Positions 40,582-53,994 of a stretch of 64,000 bases of DNA are shown in pieces; position 1 is the stretch's first letter; each line of letters starts with the position of its first letter. A program made the position numbers and the translations under genes. The stretch covers positions 22,093,689 through 22,157,688 of the forward strand of contig NC_068360.1 of NCBI RefSeq assembly GCF_020536995.1, written 5' to 3'. The notes under the pieces were generated by a model that did not search any database, was not told the DNA's origin, and worked only from the letters and a program-made list of their open reading frames with translations. The stretch is from Dreissena polymorpha. Its lineage: Eukaryota; Mollusca; Bivalvia; Myida; Dreissenidae.

Positions 40582-40629
40582 TTTAAATATAGAAACAGTG
40601 ATTAACTCACTTAGATAAGAAAGATAAGA
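40582..40629 (+). promoter_or_regulatory. TATA-like stretch and two GATA motifs upstream of C1q gene B
   Basis: An AT-rich TTTAAATATAG stretch at about 40582 is followed by two AGATAAGA motifs at 40613-40620 and 40622-40629, 57-73 bp before the start codon. AGATAAG is the GATA-factor consensus. GATA factors drive blood-cell genes in many animals; use here is inference, and the motifs could lie in the 5' UTR. Confidence 0.35.
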
Positions 40630-40685
40630 AAGCAAGTACAACCAAATTAGGATAGTCGATGCATGTGAGAGGATTAATAAACATC

Positions 40686-41557
40686 ATGAAAACAATTGTA
40701 ATTGTGTTAATTTTGCTTTCTTTTGTTCGGTTAGAGGCAAAATCAATAGATGTGATCGCTGATCGCTTTGAGAGGCTGGAAAATGCTTTGGAGAAGATGA
40801 GTGAGCAATTAAATGATGAGCGACTCGCAAGGAAACATTTGGAAAACCAACTTGCCGAAGGTTTGCTTACTTATCTCACTTCATATTAATATTTATTTAT
40901 ATAATATTAATATGTTTCATATTTATGATGCTGCGTATGAGACAAAACTTGTTTCAAACCTAACCATTGTATATAGAGATGTATACCACTCTGCTATGAC
41001 GTTCATATGAAAATGTTTGCAAGTACGTGTAACATACTTATAATTTTTATATTTTTACTTGTTAAGAAAAACGACGACACTTTAAATCCCGACAACTGGC
41101 AGAGGGCACGGAAATAGCATTCTTTGCGCATGTCCAAAACCCTAACCCGCATCAAGGAGCCGGTCAGATAATACAGTTCGACCAAGTCATCACCAATATC
41201 GACTCGTCGAATTCCGCTGCTGGTTACAGTGCCGTCACTGGTATTTTCACGGCGCCAGTGGATGGACTGTACGTGTTTTCAACGACACTGATGACGCATG
41301 TAGACCATACTGCCCATTACATGATCTACAAAGAAAATACGGCAGTATGCACACTGCTCGTAAATGGTTCAAACGGCCACATATATGATTCCGCTTCGTG
41401 CAACGTTGTTCTTGTGTTAACCAAGGGGCAATCCGTGTCCGTTCGTCACTTCGAGTCCACTGACCACGCTCTGGAGGGGGCCTTCTATGCGGGACAGTCG
41501 ACTTTCTCCGGATTTCTGCTCATGCAGCATTATCCTGCCTCTCCGATTGTGGGATGA
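40686..41557 (+). CDS. Secreted C1q-domain protein B, two exons
   Basis: Exons 40686-40860 and 41067-41557 join in phase 1 (donor GTTTGC, acceptor TTGTTAAG) to give 221 residues. The start at 40686 gives a clean signal peptide (MKTIVIVLILLSFVRLEA); an in-frame ATG at 40659 would put a polar stretch before it. A short amphipathic coil follows (FERLENALEKMSEQLNDERL). The second exon is a C1q head with FDQVITNIDSSNSAAGY, GIFTAPVDGLYVFSTTLMTH, SASCNVVLVLTKGQSVSVRH and STFSGFLLMQ, ending SPIVG. Role inferred from the family: secreted recognition protein of haemolymph or mucus. The first coding exon is 175 bp, the same as in the inverted gene at 50391, which suggests a common ancestor. Two AGATAAGA motifs and an AT-rich TATA-like stretch lie within about 105 bp upstream of the start. 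No clear poly(A) signal was seen within 200 bp after the stop. Confidence 0.9.
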
Positions 41558-42685
41558 AATTGTACTTAAAACTGAAGTGTTAATGTCATTTACTTGAGTA
41601 ATACAAGTTATAATTTTTATACGTTTTAGTCTATTATATGCAAAAAAAGTTCAAATCATTTCTTCTTTTAGTCAATGTCGTGAAATAGACAATGAGATTC
41701 CTATACATAGAATATTCGTTATTGTTGGCGTAGTTTTAATATCATTCTAGATCTTTAAGACGTGTTTTGAACGATGCTTTTTGTACAGCGTAACGTATGC
41801 CAAGATTACGCTCCCATTTTCAGAGGGCGGGCCTGATAAAGATCTGACGCGTCCGTTGGATATTAGTGCCTAGGTATGTTGGTTCATTTTTTAACATAAC
41901 CGAGTTTGTTTTTTATTCATTATTCGAGTCTTTTGATGCCGTGTCAATATAATATCATGCAAGATATTTGTTTGGAATTTCCGACTGTTTGCGTTGCGAA
42001 ATCTACACTTGGCAGCACCCATTATACCTACGTGCTCATGCATGTAAAAGCATGTGCCAACGTCCCTACCTGTATCAGAGGTTTTGGAGTGACCGTAGAT
42101 ATATCTCATTCCCAATCAACATGCACGTTGTGTGACCGTATGTGATTTAAACTCTTTTGTATCATAATACAAGTGAAAGACGCAAACATTCCACAACCGT
42201 ACTTTGTGATATGGCCTTTTACAACATAATTGAGCTTGAGTTAAAAGGTACATGGTATGTGTTTAATATGGTTGTACAATTGTTGACTAGATTTTGCTCA
42301 TGCTATCAGTGTTTTGTCTTAATTTTAATTGCCATGCTGATAACGGTTGAAATGTTGCCAGTATAATCATGCGCAAATATTCCGAATTGTTTTACTATTC
42401 ATCCATTGTTTTAAAGTACCAAGATAGTTATTTGAAGAAAAAATGTATCGCTATGGTATATACTTTTATTTTCTTATTTTACGACATATCATATAAGGAA
42501 AAGTAAAAAAATATCATTTTGTTTACGAACAACAAAACTTCTATGAAGAATGTTCAGATTGGAGGGAGCATAGTCTTCTGTCCGCTGATGAACGATCTAT
42601 GATCAATAATGATTTGTCTACGGGGCTGCCTGTGGTAAGTCTGCTTGTAAATATGATACACAACTTAGCTAGTGTAACAAACTAG
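41558..42685. other. Spacer between C1q gene B and the retroelement
   Basis: No gene or repeat supported. It ends in the target-site repeat of the retroelement. Confidence 0.45.
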
Positions 42686-42823
42686 TGTTGTAGACGTATT
42701 TCATTGTTGTAAATATATTTAGTTCATAAATATATTTATTCTGAATGATATTGAAGTAAATTATTTTTTAAAGGAAACATTGCTCTGATTGTTCAATGGT
42801 TGGACAGAGTAGATTTTAACTTT
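42686..42823 (+). repeat. Left LTR piece in plus orientation
   Basis: These 138 bp match the first 138 bp of the full LTRs, starting TGTTGTAGACG next to the target-site repeat. The sequence then changes to the inverted leader region. Confidence 0.88.
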
Positions 42824-43517
42824 GCCATGCAATAAACTTTGTGCTCGTGAAGGGACTATAATTTCCTTAAAATAACTTCATATGACACTAATTTACCAAT
42901 GAGCTGACAAAAGGTCGTTTCATTTATCTCGACCAATTCGCAAAATGTATGAACACATAAACTTAAATTAGCTATATTGTTGTTGTTGTTTTTGTAAGTC
43001 AACTGATAGGTATTTCAAATTATTCATTTACGACAATGAAACTACAATAAATAGATATATGTACATTGCACAATAATTATAAAAATATTTACACTCACCG
43101 AACTCCGTCGGAACACTTACAAAATACAAGCAAAACACAATAATGACACGATACACAATGTCCACAACGATTTAAGTGTCCATCACTCTCCGTCCTGATT
43201 GAATGTGAATCCTTCCTTGCGTAGCAGAACGTGAAATCATGTACGTACGTTTTAACGGTTTTGAAGTCAATGTTTTGTGCACAAGAAATACGTAGTTGTA
43301 CTCACATCGGTGCTCGAGCTCGATGCCGCGCAAAAATGTGGACTCCTACTCCCTTGGAAAAATCAAAAACCGGTTTCCAAGGAATCGCTGTGATAAATTC
43401 CTGGACTCTCCCCCTCCTCGCTACCGATCTGAGGCTCCTGTCTGTTCAGGGATTTTCGTCGTAGTAACGTGTGCGCTACTTCCGTTTTTCTGCTCCAAAC
43501 GCTGTTGATGCCGAAGA

Positions 43518-43534
43518 CTCGTTGTTGGGCGCCA
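43518..43534 (-). other. Primer-binding-site-like sequence in minus orientation
   Basis: Read on minus, TGGCGCCCAACAACGAG begins one base after the inverted LTR's CAACA end. TGGCGCC start and position fit a tRNA primer-binding site. It shows that 42824-43535 is the leader region of an element lying on the minus strand. No gag reading frame was seen there. Confidence 0.7.
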
Positions 43535-43535
43535 G

Positions 43536-44200
43536 TGTTGCCGTTTGGGCGTGTAGGGTTCTTTCTTCGAACAACACGTTTGGGTTTCTAAATATATTAT
43601 ATTTATGATTTAATATCATAAACATACAGGTTGACAGCATGAATGATATGCAAAGAATGACATTCTTATAATAAGTATACATTTCAATTATATATAAAAT
43701 GATGTGTTCCGACGGTAAGATACCAACTGAATTAATACACAAATACAACTATTAAAACAAAATAATTACAATAATACAACCGACCGACATGAATATAAAA
43801 GATGTATAAAATGCATATTTACCTAAATATATTATATTTATGATTTAATATCATAAACATACAGGTTGACAGCATGAATGATATGCAAAGAATGACATTC
43901 GAAATAGTCATTCATGCACACGGATGTGGTTGAGTGAATAAACTCATGCTTGACAAGCCAATTAACGTATTAAAATGTTAGTAAAAACAGTTCACCTTTC
44001 TACCCAGTCTCTACATACTGAAAACTAATCAACTACTACAAAAGAACGCTACTAATTCTGTTTAAAGTTAAAATCTACTCTGTCCAACCATTGAACAATC
44101 AGAGCAATGTTTCCTTTAAAAAATAATTTACTTCAATATCATTCAGAATAAATATATTTATGAACTAAATATATTTACAACAATGAAATACGTCTACAAC
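43536..44200 (-). repeat. Full LTR in minus orientation
   Basis: The reverse complement of 43536-44200 matches the right-hand LTR nearly throughout, with about four differences by eye. Reading on minus it ends in CAACA. It abuts the pol region on its right side, so it is inverted relative to pol. Confidence 0.92.
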
Positions 44201-44205
44201 CTGAA

Positions 44206-47200
44206 ATGCAAGAACCATTGAAAGATTTAGTTTTTGAATTTCGAGATGTATTTTCAAAAGGGCCCCTAGATTTAGGAAGCACCGACATAGTAAAACATAA
44301 AATACATCTTGACAATCCAGAACCGTTTAAGGAACCATACCGTAGAGTGCCTCCAGGCCTAGTCAGCGAGTTAAGAGAACATGTACAGGAAATGCTAGAC
44401 ATGGGAGCCATACGACCGTCGAACAGCCCATTTTCATCGAATGTCGTCACAGTGCGAAAGAAAGACGGGTCGATACGATTTTGTCTCGATTTCCGGAAAC
44501 TAAACAGCCGGACACATAAAGATGCATACGCCCTTCCAAGGATCGACGATACCTTACACCTGTTAGCTGGTTCCCGGTATTTCAGTAAACTTGATTTAAA
44601 AGCCGGATATTGGCAAGTGGAAATCGAGGAACAGGATAAGGAGAAAACGGCGTTCCAGGTGGGAAACCTAGGGTTCTACGAATGCAACCGGATGCCGTTT
44701 GGGTGCTGCAATGCCCCCGCTACGTTTCAGAGGCTAATGGAGGCATGCATGGGTGAGATGAACCTGCGAGAATGCCTCATATACCTCGATGACGTCATCA
44801 TATTCTCCGTCGACTTCCGGTCCCACATGTCGCGTCTCAGAGCCTGTTTTGAACGGCTAAGAGAACATAACCTTAAATTAAAGGCATCCAAATGTGACTT
44901 CCTGAAAAAGGAAGTTACCTACCTTGGTCACGTGGTGAGCGAAGAAGGGATCAAAACTGACCCATCCAAAACGGAAGCCATCCGCAACTGGAAAGTACCA
45001 ACCATCATCAAAGAAGTGAGAAGTTTCTTAGGCTTTGCGAGCTATTATCGCAAATTTGTGGAAAATTTTGCTACAATAGCTCGACCATTAAACGACCTGT
45101 TGGCTGGGTACGAAAACAAATCGAAAAAACGTCCATTTGTTTGGGGTTAACAACAACAAAAAGCGTTTGAAACGCTCATAGACAAATTATGTACGACGCC
45201 TGTTTTGGCCTATGCCAATTACAATAAGCCGTTCATCTTACACACGGACGCATCTTTGAATGGTCTCGGGGCCGTCTTGTATCAGATGCAGGACGACAAT
45301 ACAAAACGGGTTGTCGCATATGCGAGTAGAAGTTTAAAACCGTCGGAGAAAAATTATCACTCGAGCAAACTGGAATTTCTCGCTCTCAAGTGGTCAGTCA
45401 CGGAAAAATTCCATGACTATCTGTATGGAGTGTCCTTTGAAGTTCTTACAGATAATAACCCCCTAACATATGTAAAAACTACCGCAAAACTGGATGCGTG
45501 TGGTCTCCGATGGGAAGCGGCACTATCAAATTATGATTTCTGTATAAAATACAGAAGTGGAAAATCAAATATTGACGCCGATGTGTTGTCAAGACAACCA
45601 CATGTCGATACCGTTTCGGTGGGAAATAATGTCATACGCGCTGTTCTCGCGGCACATGTTGTTGACGATACACCGATTGCCGCGACGTTCACAGACACAC
45701 GACACAATCAAACAAAGTGCCAGACATTAAGCACGCATGACTGGGCACACGGTCAAAATGCGGATGATGTTATTTCCCGCGTTAAATCGTTCGTAGAAGG
45801 CGGACGTTTTCCCGACATCGTTGACTATAAATGTCAGCCGGAAGCAGTGAAAAAGTACTTACGGCATTTTAAACAGTTACATATATCCAATGGTGTTTTA
45901 TACCATCGCACTACATCAGAAGAAGATCGCAGTTATCAGATTGTTTTGCCAGAGTCAGCTCGACAAGAAATTTTCCGTGCGTTACACGATGACTTAGGTC
46001 ACCAGGGGCGTGATAGAACTCTGTCTCTGTTTAAAGAACGCTTTTATTGGCCAGGGATGGCGACAGACGTTGCTTTGTGGGTTAGCAGGTGTGGGAGATG
46101 CCTTCGAAGTAAAAGCCCGCCGATCATAGCAACAGGGCTTGTCAATATTGAATCAAGCTATCCGATGGAACTCTTATGCATTGACTACTTGTCACTGGAA
46201 GTATCTAAAGGCGGCTACGAGAACGTACTGGTAATTACCGACCATTTTACGCGGTACGCTCAAGCCTTTCCGACGAAAAACCAGACCGCTCGGACCACCG
46301 CAAAAGTGTTATTTGAAAATTTCTTCGTGCACTATGGGTTCCCCGAAAAACTACACAGTGACCGTGGACAGAACTTTCTATCAAAAGTAATCCAGAGACT
46401 ATGTAAGATTGCTGGTGTTAAACGCACGCGTACCACCCCATATCATCCCCAAGGAAATGGCCAATGTGAGCGCTTCAATCAAACTCTCATCAAAATGTTG
46501 CGAACACTAGAGTCAGAGCGAAAGTCCGACTGGAAATCAGCAATTTCGGCCTTGGTACACGCATATAATGTAACCAAATGTGAGGTTACGGGATACTCTC
46601 CTTACCACCTTATGTTTGGCAGAACACCACGGCTCGCCATTGACGCTGTACTGGGCATTCTAGGTCAACGTGTTGGTGGAGCCTCGCCATCAGAATATAT
46701 GAGACTACTTGAGCTACATTTAGCCAACGCATACAAATATGCCAACCGATGCGCTCTCGTAAATGCTGATAAGGCTAAACAACGTTACGACATCAGGGTA
46801 CAGGAGGCGAAATTACTTCCGGGTGACAGGTGTCTACTTCGGAATAACGGAATAAAGGGAAAACACAAGCTGAGTGATATATGGTCTTCTGACGTTTACG
46901 TTATTTTAGATCAGCCCAATTTAAGTTTTCCCGTATTTCGCATTCAAAAGGAAAACGGCGATGTGGGCATTAAAACCGTCCACCGGAATCATCTGCTGCC
47001 GTGTTCCTTCTTACCGATACAGGAAGTGCAGCGTGTTTCGTCGCCTGAGGTTTCCGACGAGTCCTCCACGGACGTGGATGAACGCGCAGAGAACACGAGT
47101 TCCGACAGCCATCAGTCGGAAGTTGAAACAGCTGCACGACGCTCCAAACGGAAGGAGATACCACGGCACTGCAGCCAACGTCAGACCCGTCGGCCGGCTT

Positions 47201-47229
47201 GGTTTACATCCGGGGAGTATAAATTGTGA
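44206..47229 (+). pseudogene. pol region of the Ty3/gypsy element: RT, RNase H, integrase
   Basis: Domains occur in the order reverse transcriptase, RNase H, integrase, which is the Ty3/gypsy order. RT (about 44290-45110) shows RFCLDFRKLN, FSKLDLKAGYWQ, RMPFGCCNAPATFQ and the catalytic YLDDVIIFS, then FLGFASYYRKFV. RNase H (about 45230-45610) shows HTDASLNGLGAVLYQ, FLALKWSVTEKF and TDNNPLTY. Integrase (about 45970-46670) has an HHCC zinc finger (LGHQGRDRT, CGRCLRSK) and the D,D,E core (LCIDYLS, HSDRGQNF, QCERFNQTL). A GPF/GTF-like C-terminal part with basic residues follows; no chromodomain was recognised. The region is read as a broken fossil copy. Confidence 0.88.
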
Positions 47230-47568
47230 TTGGTGTTGTTATGTATTTGCAATAATGATTAAGTACAGTGACAGCATAAATTTAACATGTGTGGATTTGT
47301 ATTGGAAAGATACACAGCTGTTAACATTCACGATTGAGTATTTAAATACAAATTAGTGTATTATGTTTTTATTTGTCAAAATGTAATTGTTTTCAAATTG
47401 AAAATAAACAGTTGCAAACGAAAACGTTAATATTGTGGTTGTCATTATTTTTTTAACAACGATGCTTTCATAAATATTTTGATCACGAGATTAATCAAAC
47501 CTCGCTTTACAAGCGATGTTTGAATTTTAATAATGTCGAGGACGACATTTTCTTAGAGAGGGGAAATG

Positions 47569-48234
47569 TGTTGCAGACGTATTTCATTGTTGTAAATATA
47601 TTTAGTTCATAAATATATTTATTCTGAATGATATTGAAGTAAATTATTTTTTAAAGGAAACATTGCTCTGATTGTTCAATGGTTGGACAGAGTAGATTTT
47701 AACTTTAAACAGAATTAGTAGCGTTCTTTTGTAGTAGTTGATTAGTTTTCAGTATGTAGAGACTGGGTAGAAAGGTGAACTGTTTTTACTAACATTTTAA
47801 TACGTTAATTGGCTTGTCAAGCATGAGTTTATTCACTCAACCACATCCGTGTGCATGAATGACTATTTCGAATGTCATTCTTTGCATATCATTCATGCTG
47901 TCAACCAGTATGTTTATGATATTAAATCATAAATATAATATATTTAGGTAAATATGCATTTTATACATATTTTATATTCATGTCGGTCGGTTGTATTATT
48001 GTAATTATTTTGTTTTAATAGTTGTATTTGTGTATTAATTCAGTTGGTATCTTACCGTCGGAACACATCATTTTATATATAATTGAAATGTATACTTATT
48101 ATAAGAATGTCATTCTTTGCATATCATTCATGCTGTCAACCTGTATGTTTATGATATTAAATCATAAATATAATATATTTAGAAACCCAAACGTGTTGTT
48201 CGAAGAAAGAACCCTAAACGCCCAAACGGCAACA
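47569..48234 (+). repeat. Right-hand LTR in plus orientation
   Basis: A 666-bp LTR starts TGTTGCAGACG and ends GGCAACA. A purine-rich tract (AGAGAGGGGAAATG, 47555-47568) directly precedes it, as expected for a polypurine tract. A 77-bp segment occurs twice inside it, at 47871-47947 and 48106-48182. Confidence 0.92.
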
Positions 48235-48238
48235 CTAG

Positions 48239-48966
48239 GACAGACTATTCTGTATTACGTAGTTTATTTCCTTCATGGTATTGTTGATTTTAAACGTTTG
48301 GATATCTGTAGCTTTTATTTTTCTGATCTTGTTTGGGTTCCACTGTCCAATGATAAACAGTAGTTTAATGACAATTTAAATGTGAAAATACACAGAATTT
48401 GTTTATGTTTGTATAGATAGTTATTTATAAAACCCTTTAATTGTTTATCTATAGTATAACCACTACAACTTACGGTTTATAGTTTTGAAGCATAACTTAT
48501 CATTTTAGAATTAGAGAAGCAGTGTGGTTGGAATGAAAGTAAAAACTTCTATATATAACCAAACGTTTGCTTAAGTGATTAATGCACATGTTTGATACAA
48601 TATAAAGAACAAACGAGTCTGCACTTTGCTATACCTTTCTTCGATATAAGTGCTTACGAAACCGATTCATTTTTTAACTAATAAAATATTTTCAACTTAA
48701 GGACTGGATGTCTAAAAGCCCTGAAGGAATTTCCATAGTGTCCATATTGTTGACAAATTCTTGTGGTTAAAGATTAGTTAAGAATAAGATTCCATTTGGT
48801 GCATGTTATGTAAAAAAAAAAAAATGGGCAATCAATTTCGTTCGCGTAAAAATATGGGGGCTGAGCAAAATATTATGACATTCCCTTAACAATCCATATA
48901 ATAGAAAAGTTAAGTTAATACGTGAACTTGAAAGTGCCATAGGTGCGTGGAAATATGTATGTGTTC
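48239..48966. other. Spacer right of the retroelement
   Basis: No gene or clear repeat. An A run lies at about 48812. Confidence 0.45.
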
Positions 48967-49198
48967 TTAATCCATGTATGCCTAGAATCTAGAAAAAAGG
49001 CCTTGGCAAACAGCATTTACCCAGATGAGACGCCGCATGATGCGGCGTCTCATCAGGGTCTGCGCTGTTTGCTTAAAGGAATTTCTGTAACAAAAATATT
49101 CTAAATATAGAAATAAATATACTAGACATCCCTAATTTTTTAAATAAATTGATCCAATTTAGAAGGATGGGAGAGTCCACTAGGCATAATTGGGTTAA
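48967..49198. mobile_element. Short TIR element with perfect palindromic core
   Basis: Ends TTAATCCATGTATGCCTAG and CTAGGCATAATTGGGTTAA are inverted repeats over about 19 bp, with TTAA at both ends. A perfect 31-nt palindrome (GATGAGACGCCGCAT around a central G) lies at 49024-49054, flanked by CAAACAGC..GCTGTTTG. At 232 bp it is MITE-sized and non-coding. I associate this repeat with Dreissena from memory. Confidence 0.75.
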
Positions 49199-49542
49199 TC
49201 ACTTATTCTTTGTTGTCTCTGAATGACTGCCTTGAACCATGTTTCGCACTGTTGTGTTAATATTTAAACTGTTTGAATAAGTAATAATTTCATCTGCACT
49301 AAAAGCGAATTTCTGTGACATATATTTCTGAGGCAAGAAATTCTATACAGTGTTTTTGAGCAAACAATATGTATCTAAAACAAACGATTATCTCTGTAAA
49401 AAATAATAATAGTAATAGTAATAAAACTATTCAAGGCAAATATGTATCGAGACCTTAACAATCACTCCATTGAACACGTTCTTTGTGCAACATGTAAAAT
49501 GAGAAGCTAAATAAACAACACAGACTGAAACAGTATAATGAT
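49199..49542. other. Spacer downstream of C1q gene C
   Basis: AT-rich, nothing recognised. Confidence 0.4.
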
Positions 49543-49574
49543 TTTATTTTTTTTGGTATGACATTTTTTCTGTT

Positions 49575-50391
49575 TCATCCAACTACTGGACTGTCGTCGT
49601 ACTCCCTTTGCAACAGAAACCCAGTGAATGTGGACTGTCCACCATAAAAGGCTCCGTACAAGCCATGGTCATTGTCCATGTGTTTCACGTACACGCTATC
49701 TCCTCTAACTAGCGAAACGGTAACCGTTGAGGATGCGGAATTCGCGTTCACGTAGATTGTTGAAAGCGGGGTGTTGTTTTTATGCAAAGCTAAGTGCGTG
49801 GCGTGTGTGTTAAGTGCCAACAATGTTACAGAAAACACGTACAACCCGTTCAATGGGGCTGTAAAGACGCCAGTGGTGGCACTATAAGCTCCTACAGAAT
49901 GTGTTGAATCGATCATGGTCAATAGTTGATCGAACACGACTGTCTGTCCCTGTCCCAGATGGTCAACTGTAGCACCAATAGTTGCAAAGAACGCCACTGC
50001 GTCAACTTCGTATGAGCGCCTTCCAGAACCTGAGTATTAAACATGAGATTACACTGCCAGAACATCTACAGGTATACAAATCACGGAATGAAACAACAAG
50101 TCCATTTTTATTGCGGTCAGCTAGTCAACAACGCACTAATCTCTCTTACGAAACGTTATTGTTGTATTTTATTAGTTCAATCTTCTTACAGATTTAGCAA
50201 AAACCCGTATACAAACCATGATTTAATCGAAAATCGCGTTCCTTTTCGAGCTCCTGTTCTTCTTCAACCTTTGCAAGTCTCTCCTTGATGGCTTTAATTT
50301 CGTCCGCACAATTTATTTCCGGCAATAGGGCTTTATCAACAGCGCCGTATGTCACGGAGACAAAAACTATAAACCAAAAAATGAAACTCAT
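49575..50391 (-). CDS. Secreted C1q-domain protein C, two exons
   Basis: On the minus strand exon 1 runs 50391-50217 and exon 2 50029-49575. They join in phase 1 (donor GTTTGT, acceptor ATACTCAG) to give 209 residues. The start gives a signal peptide ([18 protein letters not shown]). Next come an acidic segment with one Cys ([11 protein letters not shown]) and a coil ([19 protein letters not shown]). The C1q head has [56 protein letters not shown] and STFTGFLLQ, ending SPVVG. Role by family: secreted recognition protein. It points toward genes A and B across a retroelement. A poly(A) signal (AATAAA on minus) lies at 49548-49543, about 27 bp past the stop, so the 3' UTR is short. An AT-rich microsatellite sits 182-328 bp upstream of the start codon. 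Confidence 0.88.
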
Positions 50392-50441
50392 CTTGCGCTG
50401 ACCTGTTCGCAACTGACAAAAATAGCAGAGACTATAATGAC

Positions 50442-50448
50442 AGATAAG
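50442..50448 (+). promoter_or_regulatory. Single GATA motif upstream of C1q gene C
   Basis: AGATAAG lies 51-57 bp upstream of the start codon of the minus-strand C1q gene, on the opposite strand. It parallels the paired GATA motifs in front of gene B. A 7-bp match alone is weak. Confidence 0.2.
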
Positions 50449-50572
50449 GCAAATGATACCGATGTGTGAACACATGTGTAATAGCTGCCATGATTCACAT
50501 GGCACATTAAATGTGTTGATAACGTTGGAGGAAAGGGAGGGGAGCTGAGGGCAATATATATAATATGTATAT

Positions 50573-50724
<152 letters not shown>

Positions 50725-51115
50725 AATGAGGTGAAACGATATAATACAAAAAGAATCCACAACGGCGCGACGATCACAGAATGTATTTTATTTTATGTAG
50801 TTCAACAAAATCGTTATTTTGACCCAAATTGTAAAATAAAATAAATACAAGAATACTTCCTCATGTCAGTAACGAAAACATTTTTTTATTCCAAATATTT
50901 TTCACATTCATATCGATTCGCGAGGGAACCGTAGTTCAATGTGCAACATGAATATATGTTTACATGAAGCGTCAAGCAAGTCTGCCTTTAAAATCGATCA
51001 TTTAAGCGGATTAGTGCAAGTGATCTTCGTGACATTTCCGTTGAAAAAAAAATATAGAAAAGGTGTGATACTCTCACACAGTTTATAAATCGAGTTAGAA
51101 CAACGATACGACAGA

Positions 51116-53023
<1,908 letters not shown>

Positions 53024-53029
53024 GTTTGC

Positions 53030-53735
53030 TACGGAATATTGTTAATGACATCGTGGTTACACATTAAATCCAGAGGGCGACAATGCGATAGTGCGATAGT
53101 ACGATGGCGACAATGCGATAGTACGATGGCGACAATGCGATAGAACGATGGCGACAATGCGACAACGCGATAGTACGATGGCGACAATGCGATAGTACGA
53201 TGGCGACATCGCGATAGTACGATGGCGACCATGCGATAGTCATATCGTGCTGTTGCCATCGTTTCATCGCATTGTCACCATCGTACTATCGCATTGTGGC
53301 AATCGTACTATCGCGTTGTCGTATTGTCGTCATCTTATTATCACATTGTCGCCATCGTACTATCGCACTGTCGCCATCGTATTGTCTTACTGTCGTCATC
53401 GTTTTATCGAACTATCGCATTTTGTTCATCGTACTATCACACTGTCGCCATCGTGTTGTCGCACTGTCGTCATCGTTTTATCGCACTATCGCATTGTCAC
53501 CATCGTACTATCGCACTATCGTCATCGTATTGTCGCACTGTCTCCGTCGTACTATCGCATTGTCGTCATCGTACTATCGCGTTTTTGTATTGTCGTTATC
53601 GTACTATCGCATTGTCGCCGTCGTACTATCGCGTTGTCGCCATTGTACTATCGCATTGTCGCCATCGTACAATCGCACTATCGCAAACTCTCTGGATTTT
53701 AATGTGTAACCACGATGGCCTAACGGTATTCCGTA
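53030..53735. mobile_element. Foldback element, copy 2, with inverted minisatellite core
   Basis: It has the same structure as the copy at 16487. Outer arms start TACGGAAT and end ATTCCGTA and continue through the GTGGTTACACATTAAA.TCCAGAGGGCGA block. The left minisatellite arm is about 155 bp, the right about 450 bp. The direct repeat GTTTGC flanks both ends (53024-53029 and 53736-53741), which fits a 6-bp target-site duplication. It encodes nothing credible and must be moved by an enzyme supplied elsewhere. Confidence 0.8.
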
Positions 53736-53741
53736 GTTTGC

Positions 53742-53994
53742 TTAGGCCGATTTTGGGCTGGTATCGTTGGTCGATGCATGGTCGTTTTTTTGCCGGTGGC
53801 CGTTTTCTGGCCAGTCCGTGGCCGTTTTTTTGGCCGGTAGTGTTTGGCCACTTTTCGAACTTTCCGTTGAGATTACAGTATACTTATTAATCGTTTCATG
53901 TAGGGCTGTACTCTCTTAAAACAAGGATATCAGGAAAACTGATGGATGCTCACCAATGATGCTTTGTCGATATATGGTTTCATGGTGTGGAAAA
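53742..53994. other. Spacer with TGGCCGTTTT repeats
   Basis: GGTGGCCGTTTTCTGGCC and GTGGCCGTTTTTTTGGCC recur at about 53797-53840. Nothing else seen. Confidence 0.35.

Larger units (their letters stand above)
42686..48234 (+). mobile_element. Ty3/gypsy-type LTR retroelement, rearranged and broken
   Basis: This 5.5-kb element is flanked by the direct repeat (A)CTAG, at 42681-42685 on the left and 48234-48238 on the right, as expected for a target-site duplication. Order: a 138-bp piece of LTR start (+), a leader region in minus orientation, a full LTR in minus orientation, a pol region in plus orientation, and a full LTR in plus orientation. LTRs begin TGTTG and end CAACA. No gag- or protease-like segment was recognised. 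The two full LTRs differ at only about four sites by eye over about 665 bp, so the copy is young. It looks broken, with perhaps two or three breaks besides the inversion. It separates C1q genes B and C. Family is from RT, RNase H and integrase motifs; clade not assigned. Confidence 0.9.

Noticed and set aside
43231-43508. Possible gag-like frames in the retroelement leader
   Set aside because: Short, no capsid or zinc-knuckle motif, and the segment is leader sequence of an element lying on the minus strand.
53247-53890. Frames of 145-198 codons with HCRHRTIALSPSYY-like units
   Set aside because: Same minisatellite core in the second foldback copy.
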